Below are positions 8,608 to 16,857 of a DNA stretch of 64,000 bases, piece after piece (positions within the stretch are counted from its first letter, which is position 1; each line of letters starts with the position of its first letter). This DNA comes from Actinomycetota bacterium (GTDB taxonomy: Bacteria > Actinomycetota > Acidimicrobiia > Acidimicrobiales > RAAP-2), in contig JAJPJV010000038.1 of assembly GCA_021324045.1 (NCBI GenBank), positions 1-64,000 of the forward strand, in the 5' to 3' direction. The position numbers and the translations under genes were made by a program. The notes beneath the pieces were generated by a model. The model did no database searches and was not told the origin of the DNA. It was given only the letters and a program-made list of their open reading frames with translations.

Positions 8608-8729
8608 TGGTTGCCGTGGCGAGCGCGGCCCACCGTGGGGTGACCGCCACGGAGCGCAGCACGCCAGGACGACGGGTTCCAATGGTGACCGGCTCGACGA
8701 AGCCGACGACGCGGACGACCCCCCGATGA
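8607..8729 (+). CDS. Possible 40-residue coupling ORF between cbiET and cbiGH
   Basis: An ATG at 8607 overlaps the cbiET stop, and the frame closes at a TGA (8727-8729) that overlaps the ATG of cbiGH (ATGA). The peptide begins MVAVASAAHRGVTATERSTP and is rich in Arg, Thr and Ser; no domain is recognised. Exact junctions at both ends suggest it could carry ribosomes across the 118-base gap even if the peptide itself has no role. It may equally be a chance frame in GC-rich DNA. Confidence 0.3.
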   Translation: MVAVASAAHRGVTATERSTPGRRVPMVTGSTKPTTRTTPR

Positions 8730-10555
8730 ACGTGCTCGCCGTGTCGGTGACCGAGCCCGGTCGGCAACTTCTCGAGCGCCTGCCCTACCCCAGAGTGCAC
8801 GGCAACCCTCGTCAAACGCTCGAGGCGAACTGGGACCGGGTCGACGGATTCGTGGTCGCGCTCGCGCTCGGAGCGACCGTTCGCTTGATCGCCCCGTTGC
8901 TCTCGACCAAGCGGTGTGATCCTGCTGTGGTGTGCGTCGACGACGGAGGAAGCTTCGCGATCGCGCTCTGCGGCGGGCATGCGGCGGGTGGCAACGACCT
9001 CGCCAACGAGGTCGCTCAGCTGCTCGGCGCCACCCCCGTTGTCACGACCGCGAGCGACCGCTTCGGCATCCCTGCACTCGACCAGCTGCCGGGCTTCGTC
9101 GCCGAAGGAGCAGTCGCGTCCGTGAGCGCATGGATGCTCGCCGGTCGGCCTGTGCGCATCGAGAACCCCCTCGGCTGGCCACTTCCCAAGGCCCTCGAGG
9201 GGCGGCTGTCGGAAGTACTGGGCCCATCAGACCTCGTCGAAACCGTCCCCGAGCCCGGCACGGCCTCCGCCCCTGGCGGTGCCGGGCGCCCCGGCCCCAC
9301 CGCAACGAGCCCGGCCTCGACGCCCCTGCCCACCATCTTGGTGTCCGACACCGCCTCCGCACCGCCAGAAGCGCGCGCCAGCGATGGTCGCAGCACCGTC
9401 GTCCTGCACCCGGCGTCACTCGTCGTCGGCGTCGGAACCAGTAGCGACGCAACTCCAGACGAGCTCGAGGCCTGGGTGTCACTCGCCCTGGAGGAAGCGG
9501 GGCTGTCCCGGCATTCCGTCGGGACGCTCGCGACGATCGACCGCCGGGCTCGTCACCCGGCGATCCGCCACCTCGCCGACGCGTGGGGAGTCCGGGTCGA
9601 GACGTTCTCTGCAGCACAGCTCGCCGCGGTCGACGTCGCGGCCCCGAGTCCGGCCGTTGATCGAGCGGTCGGAACCCCCTCGGTGGCCGAGGCGGCTGCG
9701 TTGCTCGGGGCGGGCCGGGACGCCCAGCTCGTCGTGGGCAAGCGCGCGTCGGCGCGGACGACGGTCGCGATCGCCCGCCGGGCACGCCCGCCCGGGAGGC
9801 TCTCGGTCGTCGGGCTCGGTCCGGGTGCCGCCGAGCACCGAACGCCGGCGGCCGAGCGAGCGATCCGCAACGCCCAGGTCGTGATCGGCTACGCCCCGTA
9901 CGTCGAGCAATGTCGGGACCTGTTGCGCCCCGACCACGACGTCAGGAGCTATCCGATCGGAACGGAGCTCGACCGCGCCAGAACCGCCCTGGAGCTCGCG
10001 GCCGAGGGCTTCTCCGTGGCAGTGGTGTGCTCTGGCGATGCCGGCATCTACGCCATGGCAGGCCCGGTCTTCGAGGTCCTCGGGGACCTCTCGGTCCCCA
10101 GCGCGCGACACACCGGCCTGGCGATCGAGGTTGTCCCCGGCATCACGGCGGGGTCCGCTTCCGCGGCGCTGCTCGGAGCCCCCCTCGCGCACGACCACGT
10201 GGTACTGAGCCTGTCCGACCTGCTCACCCCTTGGCAACAGATCGAGGAACGTCTGCGGGCTGCTGCGGCCACCGACCTGGTCGTCGTCTTGTACAACCCA
10301 CGCTCGCAACGCCGCACGGAGCAACTCGAGAAAGCCAAAGCGATCCTGCTGGAGCATCGCAGTGCGCACACGCCCGTCGGGATGGTGAAGAACGCGAACC
10401 GGCCCGGCCAGGACGTGCTGGTCACCACGCTTGGCGAGCTCGCTTGCAACGCGGCCACGATGGTGACGTGCATCGTGGTGGGTTCCTCGAGGACGACGAC
10501 GGTCTGCGGAAGGATGGTGACCCCTCGCGGCTATTCACTCCCAGCTCCCCGATGA
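8726..10555 (+). CDS. cbiGH: Fused cobalt-precorrin-5A hydrolase (CbiG) and precorrin-3B C17-methyltransferase (CbiH)
   Basis: A 609-residue fusion. Residues 1 to about 335 are CbiG, which opens the delta-lactone of cobalt-precorrin-5A: LALGATVRLIAPLL and ALCGGHAAGGNDLANEVA mark its N-terminal domain, and GVGTSSDATPDELE its C-terminal domain, with a Pro/Ala/Thr-rich linker between them. Residues from about 350 are CbiH/CobJ, the ring-contraction methylase, with VVGLGPGAAEHRTPAAE, VCSGDAGIYAMAGP, VVPGITAGSAS and LYNPRSQRR. ATG 8726 was chosen over upstream starts since the CbiG homology begins at once (MNVLAVSVTEPG). It overlaps the ferredoxin gene by ATGA. Confidence 0.92.
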   Translation: MNVLAVSVTEPGRQLLERLPYPRVHGNPRQTLEANWDRVDGFVVALALGATVRLIAPLLSTKRCDPAVVCVDDGGSFAIALCGGHAAGGNDLANEVAQLLGATPVVTTASDRFGIPALDQLPGFVAEGAVASVSAWMLAGRPVRIENPLGWPLPKALEGRLSEVLGPSDLVETVPEPGTASAPGGAGRPGPTATSPASTPLPTILVSDTASAPPEARASDGRSTVVLHPASLVVGVGTSSDATPDELEAWVSLALEEAGLSRHSVGTLATIDRRARHPAIRHLADAWGVRVETFSAAQLAAVDVAAPSPAVDRAVGTPSVAEAAALLGAGRDAQLVVGKRASARTTVAIARRARPPGRLSVVGLGPGAAEHRTPAAERAIRNAQVVIGYAPYVEQCRDLLRPDHDVRSYPIGTELDRARTALELAAEGFSVAVVCSGDAGIYAMAGPVFEVLGDLSVPSARHTGLAIEVVPGITAGSASAALLGAPLAHDHVVLSLSDLLTPWQQIEERLRAAAATDLVVVLYNPRSQRRTEQLEKAKAILLEHRSAHTPVGMVKNANRPGQDVLVTTLGELACNAATMVTCIVVGSSRTTTVCGRMVTPRGYSLPAPR

Positions 10556-10800
10556 ACCTTCGGCCTTCAAACGTTGCGTCGCACGTCGCCCACACCGCTG
10601 CGCCGGAGTTCCTGGGTTCCCGAATGGGCGCGGTCAGCGTCAGCGGTTCGTGCACTGCGTGCGGGATGTGCCTCGTCACCTGCCCGACTGGTGCCTTGCG
10701 CCCGGCAGCAAAACGCCCGATCGTGATCGCCTCGCGCTGTACGAGCTGTCTGGCCTGCGTCGAGATCTGTCCCGTCGACGCGATCAGTGAGTCCCGATGA
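10552..10800 (+). CDS. Two-cluster ferredoxin encoded within the cobalamin operon
   Basis: An 82-residue protein with two CxxCxxCxxxC[PE] blocks, CTACGMCLVTCP and CTSCLACVEICP, so it probably binds two [4Fe-4S] clusters. It overlaps cbiGH by ATGA and the cbiC-cbiX gene by ATGA, so it is an integral part of the operon. Likely roles are delivering electrons for cobalt reduction or for the ring-contraction step; in some bacteria the CbiH partner carries its own Fe-S domain. The role here is inference, while the cluster motifs are seen directly. Confidence 0.85.
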   Translation: MNLRPSNVASHVAHTAAPEFLGSRMGAVSVSGSCTACGMCLVTCPTGALRPAAKRPIVIASRCTSCLACVEICPVDAISESR

Positions 10801-12779
10801 GCGGCGACGATCGTTTGGTCCGCTCCGAGCATGTGGAGGACCCCGTGCACGACGACCGTGCGGGCGCCCAGCGCCTTCGCATAGCGGTCCACCCGATCGA
10901 GGCAGAGAGCTACCGGCGTCTCTCGGAGCGCCTCGATCTGGGGAAGTGGAGCCCTGGACCCCGAGCCGTGGTCAGCCGCGTCGTCCACGCGACCGCGGAC
11001 CCGACACTGGCAGAACAGCTTGTGGTTCCCGATCATGCCGTGACTGCTGGCGTGGCCGCGCTCGCTGCCGGTCAGCCCGTCCTCTGCGACGTGCACATGG
11101 TCCAGGCCGGCATCTCCGCCGCCACCACGGTGTGCATGATTCCTCCGGCCAGCGATCCTCATTCGCTCGGCGCGCCCGAAGCAGATCCCTTCGGCGATCC
11201 CAGCGTGCCCGATCACATCGATCGGCCCTCGGGACCGGCCCCGGGGGGACCCACTGCGACGCCAACTCGCAGCGCCGCTGGTCTCATCCGTGCGGCAGCA
11301 GTGCATCGCGACGGCGCCGTCGTCGCCGTCGGCTGCGCGCCGACCGCCCTGTTCGCCGTGGCCGCGCTCATCGCGGAGGGTCGCCTCCATCCTGCCCTGG
11401 TCATCGGGGTACCGGTGGGGTTCGTGGGCGCGGCCGAGTCCAAGGAGGAGCTCCTTGCGGTGTGCAGCCGCCATCGCGTTCCCGTCATCACGCTCCCCGG
11501 GGAACGCGGGGGCGCCGCGGTCGCAGTGGCGATCGTGAACGCGCTCGTTCGCCTGGCGAAGGCCGCGCACCCTCCCACGGCTGCTCCGGGCCCCGACCGC
11601 GCCGGCGAAGCGCCCTCCGACGGGACTGCCGCAACCACCACAACCACAGTGGCGCCCCGAGCTGCTGGGGAAGGCAACCCTGAGACGACGGATCGACGAG
11701 GTGACGGCCCCCCGGCCACCGACACCGGCACTGGTGACCGAGGCAGCGTCGCGCCGGAGGCTTCCATCGAGCCAAGCCCGTCGCCGACGCGGCGGCTCTA
11801 TCGCGACCATCGCCCGGCAATGCTGCTCATCGGACACGGGACACGTTCGGAGATCGGCGTCTTTGAACTGCGACGCTTCGCCGAGCTGACCGCCCGTGCA
11901 CGACCGGAGGTGGCGCTGGCCACCGGCTACATCGAGTTCGTCGATCCGTCCATCGACGAGGCCGTCGACGAGCTCGTCGACGCCGGAGCCACCGAGGTCA
12001 TCGCGGTTCCTCTCGTGCTCCTCGCTGCCGGTCATCTCAAAGATGACGGACCCGCGGCCTTGGCGCGCGCCCGCAGACGCCACCCCGGCGTCACCTTCTC
12101 CTACGCGCGCGACCTCGGAGTCCATCCGCTCGTGCTCGACGCGGTGACCGACCGGATCCGCTCGACGACGCCGGTGCCCGCCGGGGGAGGTCCGACTCGT
12201 GACCCATGCGCCAATCCGTCGGGCCCCCACTGGGATCCAAACACCGGCGCCCGACCACGACGGCCCGATGCGGTCGTGGTGGTCGGGCGCGGCTCGACCG
12301 ATCCGGACGCCAACGCGGACCTGATGAAAGCAGCACGCTTGCTTGCAGACGGCCGCCAGCTCACCAACGACGCCGGAACGGCGCACGCGAGGAAGCACCC
12401 GGCACCGGACGCGCCACCGCTCGGCATGGTCGAAGGAGCGTTCGTGTCGCTCGCGCGCCCCGACGTCGTCACCACGCTGGATCGCTGCTACCGGCTGGGC
12501 GCGCGCCGGATCGTCGTCGCCCCCTATTTCCTCTTCCATGGCCTCCTCGTGGAGCGGATCGTCCACCAGGCACGCGAATGGGCCGCTCGACATCCCGATA
12601 CCACCGTGGCCTGTGCTCGCCAGATCGGTGTCGACCAGCGAATCGTCGACCTGGTGTGGTCTCGCTACGACCAGCTCCTCGGAGGAACGGTCGTCATGAA
12701 CTGCGACGGATGTCTCTATCGGACGCCGCTCCCCGGTTACAGCCACCGCGTGGGCGCACCCTTGCCCATCGATCCGTAG
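10797..12779 (+). CDS. cbiC: Fused cobalt-precorrin-8 methylmutase (CbiC) and long-form cobaltochelatase (CbiX)
   Basis: A 660-residue fusion. The first 250 or so residues are CbiC/CobH, which moves a methyl group from C11 to C12: VVHATADPTL carries the catalytic His (about residue 64), then GQPVLCDVHMVQAGI and GCAPTALFAV. A Pro/Ala/Thr-rich linker leads to CbiX, which inserts cobalt into sirohydrochlorin. Its first half has LLIGHGTRSE with metal-binding His near 347; the second half has GRGSTDPDANADL, where that His is Arg, as is usual in long CbiX. The C terminus has MNCDGCLYR. Early-cobalt and late-pathway enzymes are thus covalently joined. It starts at ATGA with the ferredoxin gene. Confidence 0.88.
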   Translation: MSGDDRLVRSEHVEDPVHDDRAGAQRLRIAVHPIEAESYRRLSERLDLGKWSPGPRAVVSRVVHATADPTLAEQLVVPDHAVTAGVAALAAGQPVLCDVHMVQAGISAATTVCMIPPASDPHSLGAPEADPFGDPSVPDHIDRPSGPAPGGPTATPTRSAAGLIRAAAVHRDGAVVAVGCAPTALFAVAALIAEGRLHPALVIGVPVGFVGAAESKEELLAVCSRHRVPVITLPGERGGAAVAVAIVNALVRLAKAAHPPTAAPGPDRAGEAPSDGTAATTTTTVAPRAAGEGNPETTDRRGDGPPATDTGTGDRGSVAPEASIEPSPSPTRRLYRDHRPAMLLIGHGTRSEIGVFELRRFAELTARARPEVALATGYIEFVDPSIDEAVDELVDAGATEVIAVPLVLLAAGHLKDDGPAALARARRRHPGVTFSYARDLGVHPLVLDAVTDRIRSTTPVPAGGGPTRDPCANPSGPHWDPNTGARPRRPDAVVVVGRGSTDPDANADLMKAARLLADGRQLTNDAGTAHARKHPAPDAPPLGMVEGAFVSLARPDVVTTLDRCYRLGARRIVVAPYFLFHGLLVERIVHQAREWAARHPDTTVACARQIGVDQRIVDLVWSRYDQLLGGTVVMNCDGCLYRTPLPGYSHRVGAPLPIDP

Positions 12780-12970
12780 GCTGCTCGTGGCGAAGGGCCG
12801 GCTCGTCCATCCCCGAGAAGCCCGCTGCTGAGCGCTTCGAAGTGGGCCACCGGGAGCTGCACGCTGGGCGTCCCGCCTCTTTGCGCTTCGGTTTCCACCT
12901 CGGCATCTGCCTTCGGCCGTTCACTGCTTCGCGGCGGCCCCCGTCCGGGCTTCTCTCACCAGATCCTTAG

Positions 12971-13006
12971 GAAGGCTTCACTCAGCCTTCAGGTGCCACG
13001 GGCACC
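12971..13006 (+). terminator. Two adjacent hairpins after the cobalamin operon
   Basis: GAAGGC (12971-12976) pairs with GCCTTC (12985-12990), and directly after it GGTGCC (12992-12997) pairs with GGCACC (13001-13006). Neither is followed by a T-run. They end one base before an ATG and nine bases before the start of the next gene, so they could be terminators of the cbi operon or control the start of the redox operon. The rest of the 12780-13014 gap shows no other clear signal. Confidence 0.4.
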
Positions 13007-13014
13007 ATGGGACC

Positions 13015-13503
13015 ATGGCAGCACAGCACGATCGTCGTGGCGACGAACCGACCTTGCGATGCGGCCACCACGGAGCTGGCCTGCCCACACCCAACCGGGC
13101 GTCGTGGCGTTCGGGGTCCGCTGAGCCTCCGGAATACGGCACAAGGCTCGCGGCCGACGCCGAGCGTGCGATCGCGCCAGTCGCAGACAGCTACGCGCGG
13201 GTCGCGCGCGTCTCGCGCCTGGTGGCAGGCGCGGGGGTCGCCGCCACCGTCGCGATCGCCGTGGCCGTCGCGCACGCGCTGCCCGGACGTTCGACCGCCG
13301 CTCCCCCCGGCGCTTCGACTCCGGCGTCCGCGAACCCAACCGCCCCTGCCAACGCGTCGAGCGGCTCTGGCTCGAGCTCCTCCGGCGGCGCAGCGACGAC
13401 ACCGCCATCGAAGAGCCCCTCGTCTTCGACCGGCAGCACGGGGTCCACGACGGCTCCGGCTCCGAGCTCACGTGGCGCCAGTGTGGTGACCGGCGGGAGC
13501 TGA
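13015..13503 (+). CDS. Single-span membrane protein with Ser/Thr-rich tail, first gene of an ApbE redox operon
   Basis: A 162-residue protein not assigned to a named family. Residues 1-68 are polar and probably cytoplasmic. Residues about 69-89 (LVAGAGVAATVAIAVAVAHAL) form one membrane span. The remaining 70 residues are Ala/Pro/Ser/Thr-rich and end in SSRGASVVTGGS. It overlaps apbE by one base (TGATG), so it is co-translated with the flavin transferase. No classical FMN-binding domain is encoded nearby, so its exported Ser/Thr tail is a candidate acceptor for ApbE, which is inference. ATG 13015 was preferred over ATG 13007 because that opens a different, Arg-rich frame. Confidence 0.6.
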   Translation: MAAQHDRRGDEPTLRCGHHGAGLPTPNRASWRSGSAEPPEYGTRLAADAERAIAPVADSYARVARVSRLVAGAGVAATVAIAVAVAHALPGRSTAAPPGASTPASANPTAPANASSGSGSSSSGGAATTPPSKSPSSSTGSTGSTTAPAPSSRGASVVTGGS

Positions 13504-14657
13504 TGCGCACGCGGGGAATGACGCGAGAAGGGGCTTCAGCACTCCCCTCGCGGGTCCAGATCGCCGCCGAGCCCCTCCACGGGGCCACCGCCATCCGATT
13601 TCGCGCCATGGGGACCAATGTGATCGCGTTGGTGACGGCGGCCGACTTCGCCCCCACCGCCGTCCAGCTCCTGCACCAGGAGCTCCAAGCCGTCGAGATG
13701 GCCTGCAGCCGCTTCCGCGCGGATTCGGAGTTGGCGGGCCTTCATCGAGCGCAGGGTCGGCCGGTCCAAGTCAGCGACCTGCTCTTTGAGATCGTCTCGG
13801 CAGGAAGCGCCGCGGCCGAACTCACCGGGGGGGCCGTGGACCCGACGGTCTGCCGAGCGCTCGAAGCGCTCGGCTACGACCGCAACTTCGATTTGCTCCA
13901 GCACCAGTCCCGACCGGTCGTGCCGCCACAGCGTTCGCCCGGGACCCCCGCGTCCGGGGATGCCCGACGAGGCGTGGGGGATCCAGCGCAGGGCATCAGC
14001 GCATCGGCTCCATCCGCCAAGACGCCCTCCGAGCACCCAGCGGGCTGGTGGGTCATCGAGCTCGACGCCGCGACCAGGACGGTGCGGGTGCCTGCCGGCG
14101 TCCGTCTCGACTTCGGCGCGACCGCGAAGGCGCTCGCAGCCGACCGAGCCGCCACCGCGCTCGCAGCCGCTGGCGACTGCGGTGTCCTGGTGAGCCTCGG
14201 CGGCGACATCGCCGTCGCAGGGGACGCCCCGGCAGGCGGTTGGCCGATCGGCGTCGCTGCTGATGCCGCCACCCCGGTCGAATGCGTCGACGAGGTCGTG
14301 GCGATCTCCGCGGGGGGACTCGCCACCTCGAGTACGACCGTACGCGTCTGGCACAACGGGGACCGTCGTGTCCATCACATCATCGATCCCTTCCGCGGGG
14401 ACTGCGCGAGCGAGCACTGGCAGCTCGTCACCGTCGCAGCTCCCACCTGCCTGCTCGCCAACGCTGCGTCGACCGCAGCGATCGTCTGGGGCCCGGAGGC
14501 GCTCGACCGCCTGGCGGGCCTTGGGTTCCCGACCCGACTCGTGCGCGCGGATGGCACCGTCGTCACGGCGTGCGGTTGGCCCGCACCGGCGCAGGTCGCC
14601 ATCGGACCGACAGGGTCGCCGCTTCGCGAAGCCCGTGAGCCGATGGTGCGCCAATGA
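13503..14657 (+). CDS. apbE: FAD:protein FMN transferase
   Basis: ApbE cleaves FAD and attaches FMN covalently to Thr/Ser of extracytoplasmic redox proteins. The 384-residue sequence has FRAMGTNV near residue 35, SRFRADSELAGLH, VRLDFGATAKALAADRA (the conserved FGxxAKG region), VSLGGDIAVAG and HHIIDPFRG, all family landmarks in order. A Pro/Ser-rich insertion of about 40 residues near 140-180 is unusual. No signal peptide or lipobox is visible, so this version may act on the inner face or be exported by another route. It overlaps the previous gene by one base and the next by four (ATGA). Confidence 0.9.
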   Translation: MRTRGMTREGASALPSRVQIAAEPLHGATAIRFRAMGTNVIALVTAADFAPTAVQLLHQELQAVEMACSRFRADSELAGLHRAQGRPVQVSDLLFEIVSAGSAAAELTGGAVDPTVCRALEALGYDRNFDLLQHQSRPVVPPQRSPGTPASGDARRGVGDPAQGISASAPSAKTPSEHPAGWWVIELDAATRTVRVPAGVRLDFGATAKALAADRAATALAAAGDCGVLVSLGGDIAVAGDAPAGGWPIGVAADAATPVECVDEVVAISAGGLATSSTTVRVWHNGDRRVHHIIDPFRGDCASEHWQLVTVAAPTCLLANAASTAAIVWGPEALDRLAGLGFPTRLVRADGTVVTACGWPAPAQVAIGPTGSPLREAREPMVRQ

Positions 14658-15277
14658 ACCCGACGCCCACGATCGCGGCTACTTCGAGCCAAGCGCTTTG
14701 GTACCTGACGCGTGCAAGCGGCATCGTGGCGCTGCTGTTGCTCACCGGGACCGTCGTCCTGGGCATCGTGACCGCAGGACGCTTTCGGAGCGCGAACTGG
14801 CCAGGCTTCGCCTTGCAGGCCCTCCACCGGCGCCTCGCAGGCATCGCCATCGCCTTCGTCGGCCTCCACGTCTTGACGACGCTCATGGACCGCTACGTGT
14901 CGATCCGTTGGATCGCAGCGGTCGTTCCGTTCACCTCCTCCTACCGAACCTTCTGGGTGGGGATCGGCACGGTCGCACTCGACCTGTGGATCGCGGTGGC
15001 CATTTCGAGCGTACTGCGCCGCTGGATCAATCCCCGCCACTGGCGCGCTCTGCACTGGCTTGCCTACGGCTCCTGGCCGATCGCCCTCGCCCACGCACTC
15101 GGAATGGGAACCGACGCCCGGTTGTCGTGGGTGCAGGGACTGGTGGGGATCTCGGTCGCTTCCGTCGTCTTAGCGTTGGGCTGGCGCCTTCACCGGCGGT
15201 GGTCTGACCGACCCCCACGCCAGGACCCGCTGGCTGCCCGTCGTACGCGCGGCGACGTGCTGGGGGCGAACCGGTGA
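14654..15277 (+). CDS. Ferric-reductase-like multi-span membrane protein (putative haem b)
   Basis: A 207-residue membrane protein with about five to six spans (for example ASGIVALLLLTGTVVLGIV, RLAGIAIAFVGLHVLTTL, FWVGIGTVALDLWIAVAI). Histidines on successive spans (LHRRL, LHVLTT, LHWLAYG, AHALGMG) resemble the haem-ligating pairs of the ferric reductase/cytochrome b domain. It overlaps apbE by ATGA and the NuoF-like gene by GTGA. The context suggests it carries electrons across the membrane between the cytoplasmic flavoprotein/ferredoxin pair and an outer acceptor. Confidence 0.75.
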   Translation: MNPTPTIAATSSQALWYLTRASGIVALLLLTGTVVLGIVTAGRFRSANWPGFALQALHRRLAGIAIAFVGLHVLTTLMDRYVSIRWIAAVVPFTSSYRTFWVGIGTVALDLWIAVAISSVLRRWINPRHWRALHWLAYGSWPIALAHALGMGTDARLSWVQGLVGISVASVVLALGWRLHRRWSDRPPRQDPLAARRTRGDVLGANR

Positions 15278-16581
15278 CCGCGCTCGTCGACCAACGGGTC
15301 GTGACCCCTCGGCTGTTGGCGTGCGTCCAGCGCACCGGGGCCTTTGACCTGGCGAGCCACGTGGCGGTCCATGGATGGCCCAAAGCCCTCGATCTCCCGC
15401 CCTCTCGGCGCTCCCGCCTCGCGCCCTGGGCCGAGGAGCTCCTTACAGACATCGAGGACGCAGGCTTGACTGGGCGCGGCGGGGCCGCCTTCCCGACCGC
15501 ACGCAAGCTCCGTGCGGTGCTTTCGACCCGGAGACGCCCCGTCGTCGTGGTCAACGCGATGGAGGGGGAGCCAGCGAGCATGAAGGACCAAGTGCTCCTG
15601 TCCTTCGCCCCCCACCTGGTGATCGACGGTGCAGAGCTCCTCGCAGCGGCCATCGGCGCGAAGGAGGTCCTCATCTGTCTCCCTGACGATCGGATCGAGG
15701 TCGGCTCCGTGCTCCGAGCGACGCTCGCCGAGCGTGACCGTGCCGGCTTGTTGCGCTCACCAGTCCACGTCGCCACCCCGCCCGGCCGCTACCTCGTCGG
15801 CGAGGAGTCCGCTCTCGTCGACTGGATCCGTGGGGGTCCCGGGCTTCCTGTCTTCCGCCCGAGCAAGGGGGCGCCGCTCACCCTCGGCCCGTGCGTCGCC
15901 CTCGTCCACAACGCCGAGACGCTGGCGCACGTTGCACTGATCGCACGCCATGGTCCCGAGTGGTTTCGTTCGGCGGGCGTGCCCGGCGCCCCGGGTACCT
16001 GCCTCGTCACCCTTTCTGGAGCCGTCGCCCGCCCTGGGGTCTACGAGATCGAGATGGGGACCCCGGTTGCCGACATCATCGACCTCGGCGATCCCACCGC
16101 CACGCCGGCTGCGGCACTGGTCGGCGGCTACGGGGGCGGATGGATCCCCTCCAGCGCCTTCAAGGCGCCCTACACGCCGTCAGCCATGCGCGAGCTGGGA
16201 GCCGCCACCGGACCAGGAATCCTCGTCGCGCTGGGCTCGGCGAGCTGTCTGATCGCCGAGACGGCCAGGATCCTTGGCTGGCTTGCCGCCGAGCGCGCGG
16301 GTCAGTGCGGCCCCTGCACCTACGGGTTGCCCGCCATCGCAGAGGATCTCGCACAGCTCGCGCGCGGGACGGGAGACCGGGGCCTGCTCCGGCGCTTGGA
16401 GCGTCGCACCGGTCAGATCGCCGGTCGGGGAGCCTGCCGCCACCCTGACGGCGCGGTTCGTCTGGTGCAAAGCGTGCTGCGCAATTTCCCCTCCGAGGTC
16501 TCGGAGCACGCGCAGGGACGTCCCTGCGCCAGTGCCCTCGGGGAGACGCCGCTCCCGCTCGGGGTCCCCCATTGGCCATGA
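15274..16581 (+). CDS. NuoF-like SLBB flavoprotein
   Basis: A 435-residue protein related to the 51-kDa subunit of complex I. GLTGRGGAAFPTARKL near residue 65 is the FMN/NAD glycine-rich loop, VVNAMEGEPASMKD follows, and a central SLBB-like segment precedes AGQCGPCTYGLPA near residue 348. Canonical NuoF binds its [4Fe-4S] cluster with CxxCxxC plus a distal Cys. Here the first two cysteines and the distal one (GRGACRHP) are present while the third position is not Cys, so the cluster may be altered or absent. It overlaps neighbours at both ends (GTGA, ATGA), and probably passes electrons between ferredoxin or NAD(P)H and the membrane haem protein. Confidence 0.82.
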   Translation: MTALVDQRVVTPRLLACVQRTGAFDLASHVAVHGWPKALDLPPSRRSRLAPWAEELLTDIEDAGLTGRGGAAFPTARKLRAVLSTRRRPVVVVNAMEGEPASMKDQVLLSFAPHLVIDGAELLAAAIGAKEVLICLPDDRIEVGSVLRATLAERDRAGLLRSPVHVATPPGRYLVGEESALVDWIRGGPGLPVFRPSKGAPLTLGPCVALVHNAETLAHVALIARHGPEWFRSAGVPGAPGTCLVTLSGAVARPGVYEIEMGTPVADIIDLGDPTATPAAALVGGYGGGWIPSSAFKAPYTPSAMRELGAATGPGILVALGSASCLIAETARILGWLAAERAGQCGPCTYGLPAIAEDLAQLARGTGDRGLLRRLERRTGQIAGRGACRHPDGAVRLVQSVLRNFPSEVSEHAQGRPCASALGETPLPLGVPHWP

Positions 16582-16844
16582 ACGCGCTGCGTCGCCTCGG
16601 GACTCCAGCCCAGCGCATCGTGATCGATCCGATCGCCTGCGACGGCTTCGGCTACTGCGCGGAACTTCTGCCGGGACTGATCACCCTCGACGAGTGGGGA
16701 TACCCGATCATCGAATCCTCGCTCGTCCCCGCGAGGCTCCTCGCGCTGGCGCGGCTGGCGGTCAAGGAGTGCCCCCGACGGGCCATCGGGCTCGCGACCT
16801 GCGAACAGCCGTCCGATGGGTACTCGGGCCAGCAACAGCCCTAG
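16578..16844 (+). CDS. Three-cysteine ferredoxin of the redox operon
   Basis: An 88-residue ferredoxin with CDGFGYC and a later KECP, three cysteines in the arrangement of single [3Fe-4S] ferredoxins such as those serving actinobacterial P450s. ATG 16578 overlaps the stop of the NuoF-like gene; a TTG two codons earlier is possible. It closes the five-gene operon and probably is the soluble partner of the SLBB flavoprotein. Its TAG stop lies in a TAGAGT hexamer. Confidence 0.82.
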   Translation: MNALRRLGTPAQRIVIDPIACDGFGYCAELLPGLITLDEWGYPIIESSLVPARLLALARLAVKECPRRAIGLATCEQPSDGYSGQQQP

Positions 16845-16857
16845 AGTCCTGCCCATC

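Noticed and set aside
10422-12746. 774-codon minus-strand frame opposite cbiC-cbiX
   Set aside because: Shadow of the plus-strand fusion gene; no domain recognised.
12777-12831. TAGGCT followed four bases later by a GTG and a 14-codon ORF after cbiX
   Set aside because: Spacing does not fit the six-base rule, the hexamer contains the cbiX stop codon, and the peptide is too short to support.
12780-13014. Second cobalamin or FMN riboswitch before the redox operon
   Set aside because: No B12 box or FMN-riboswitch core could be found; only two short hairpins are present.
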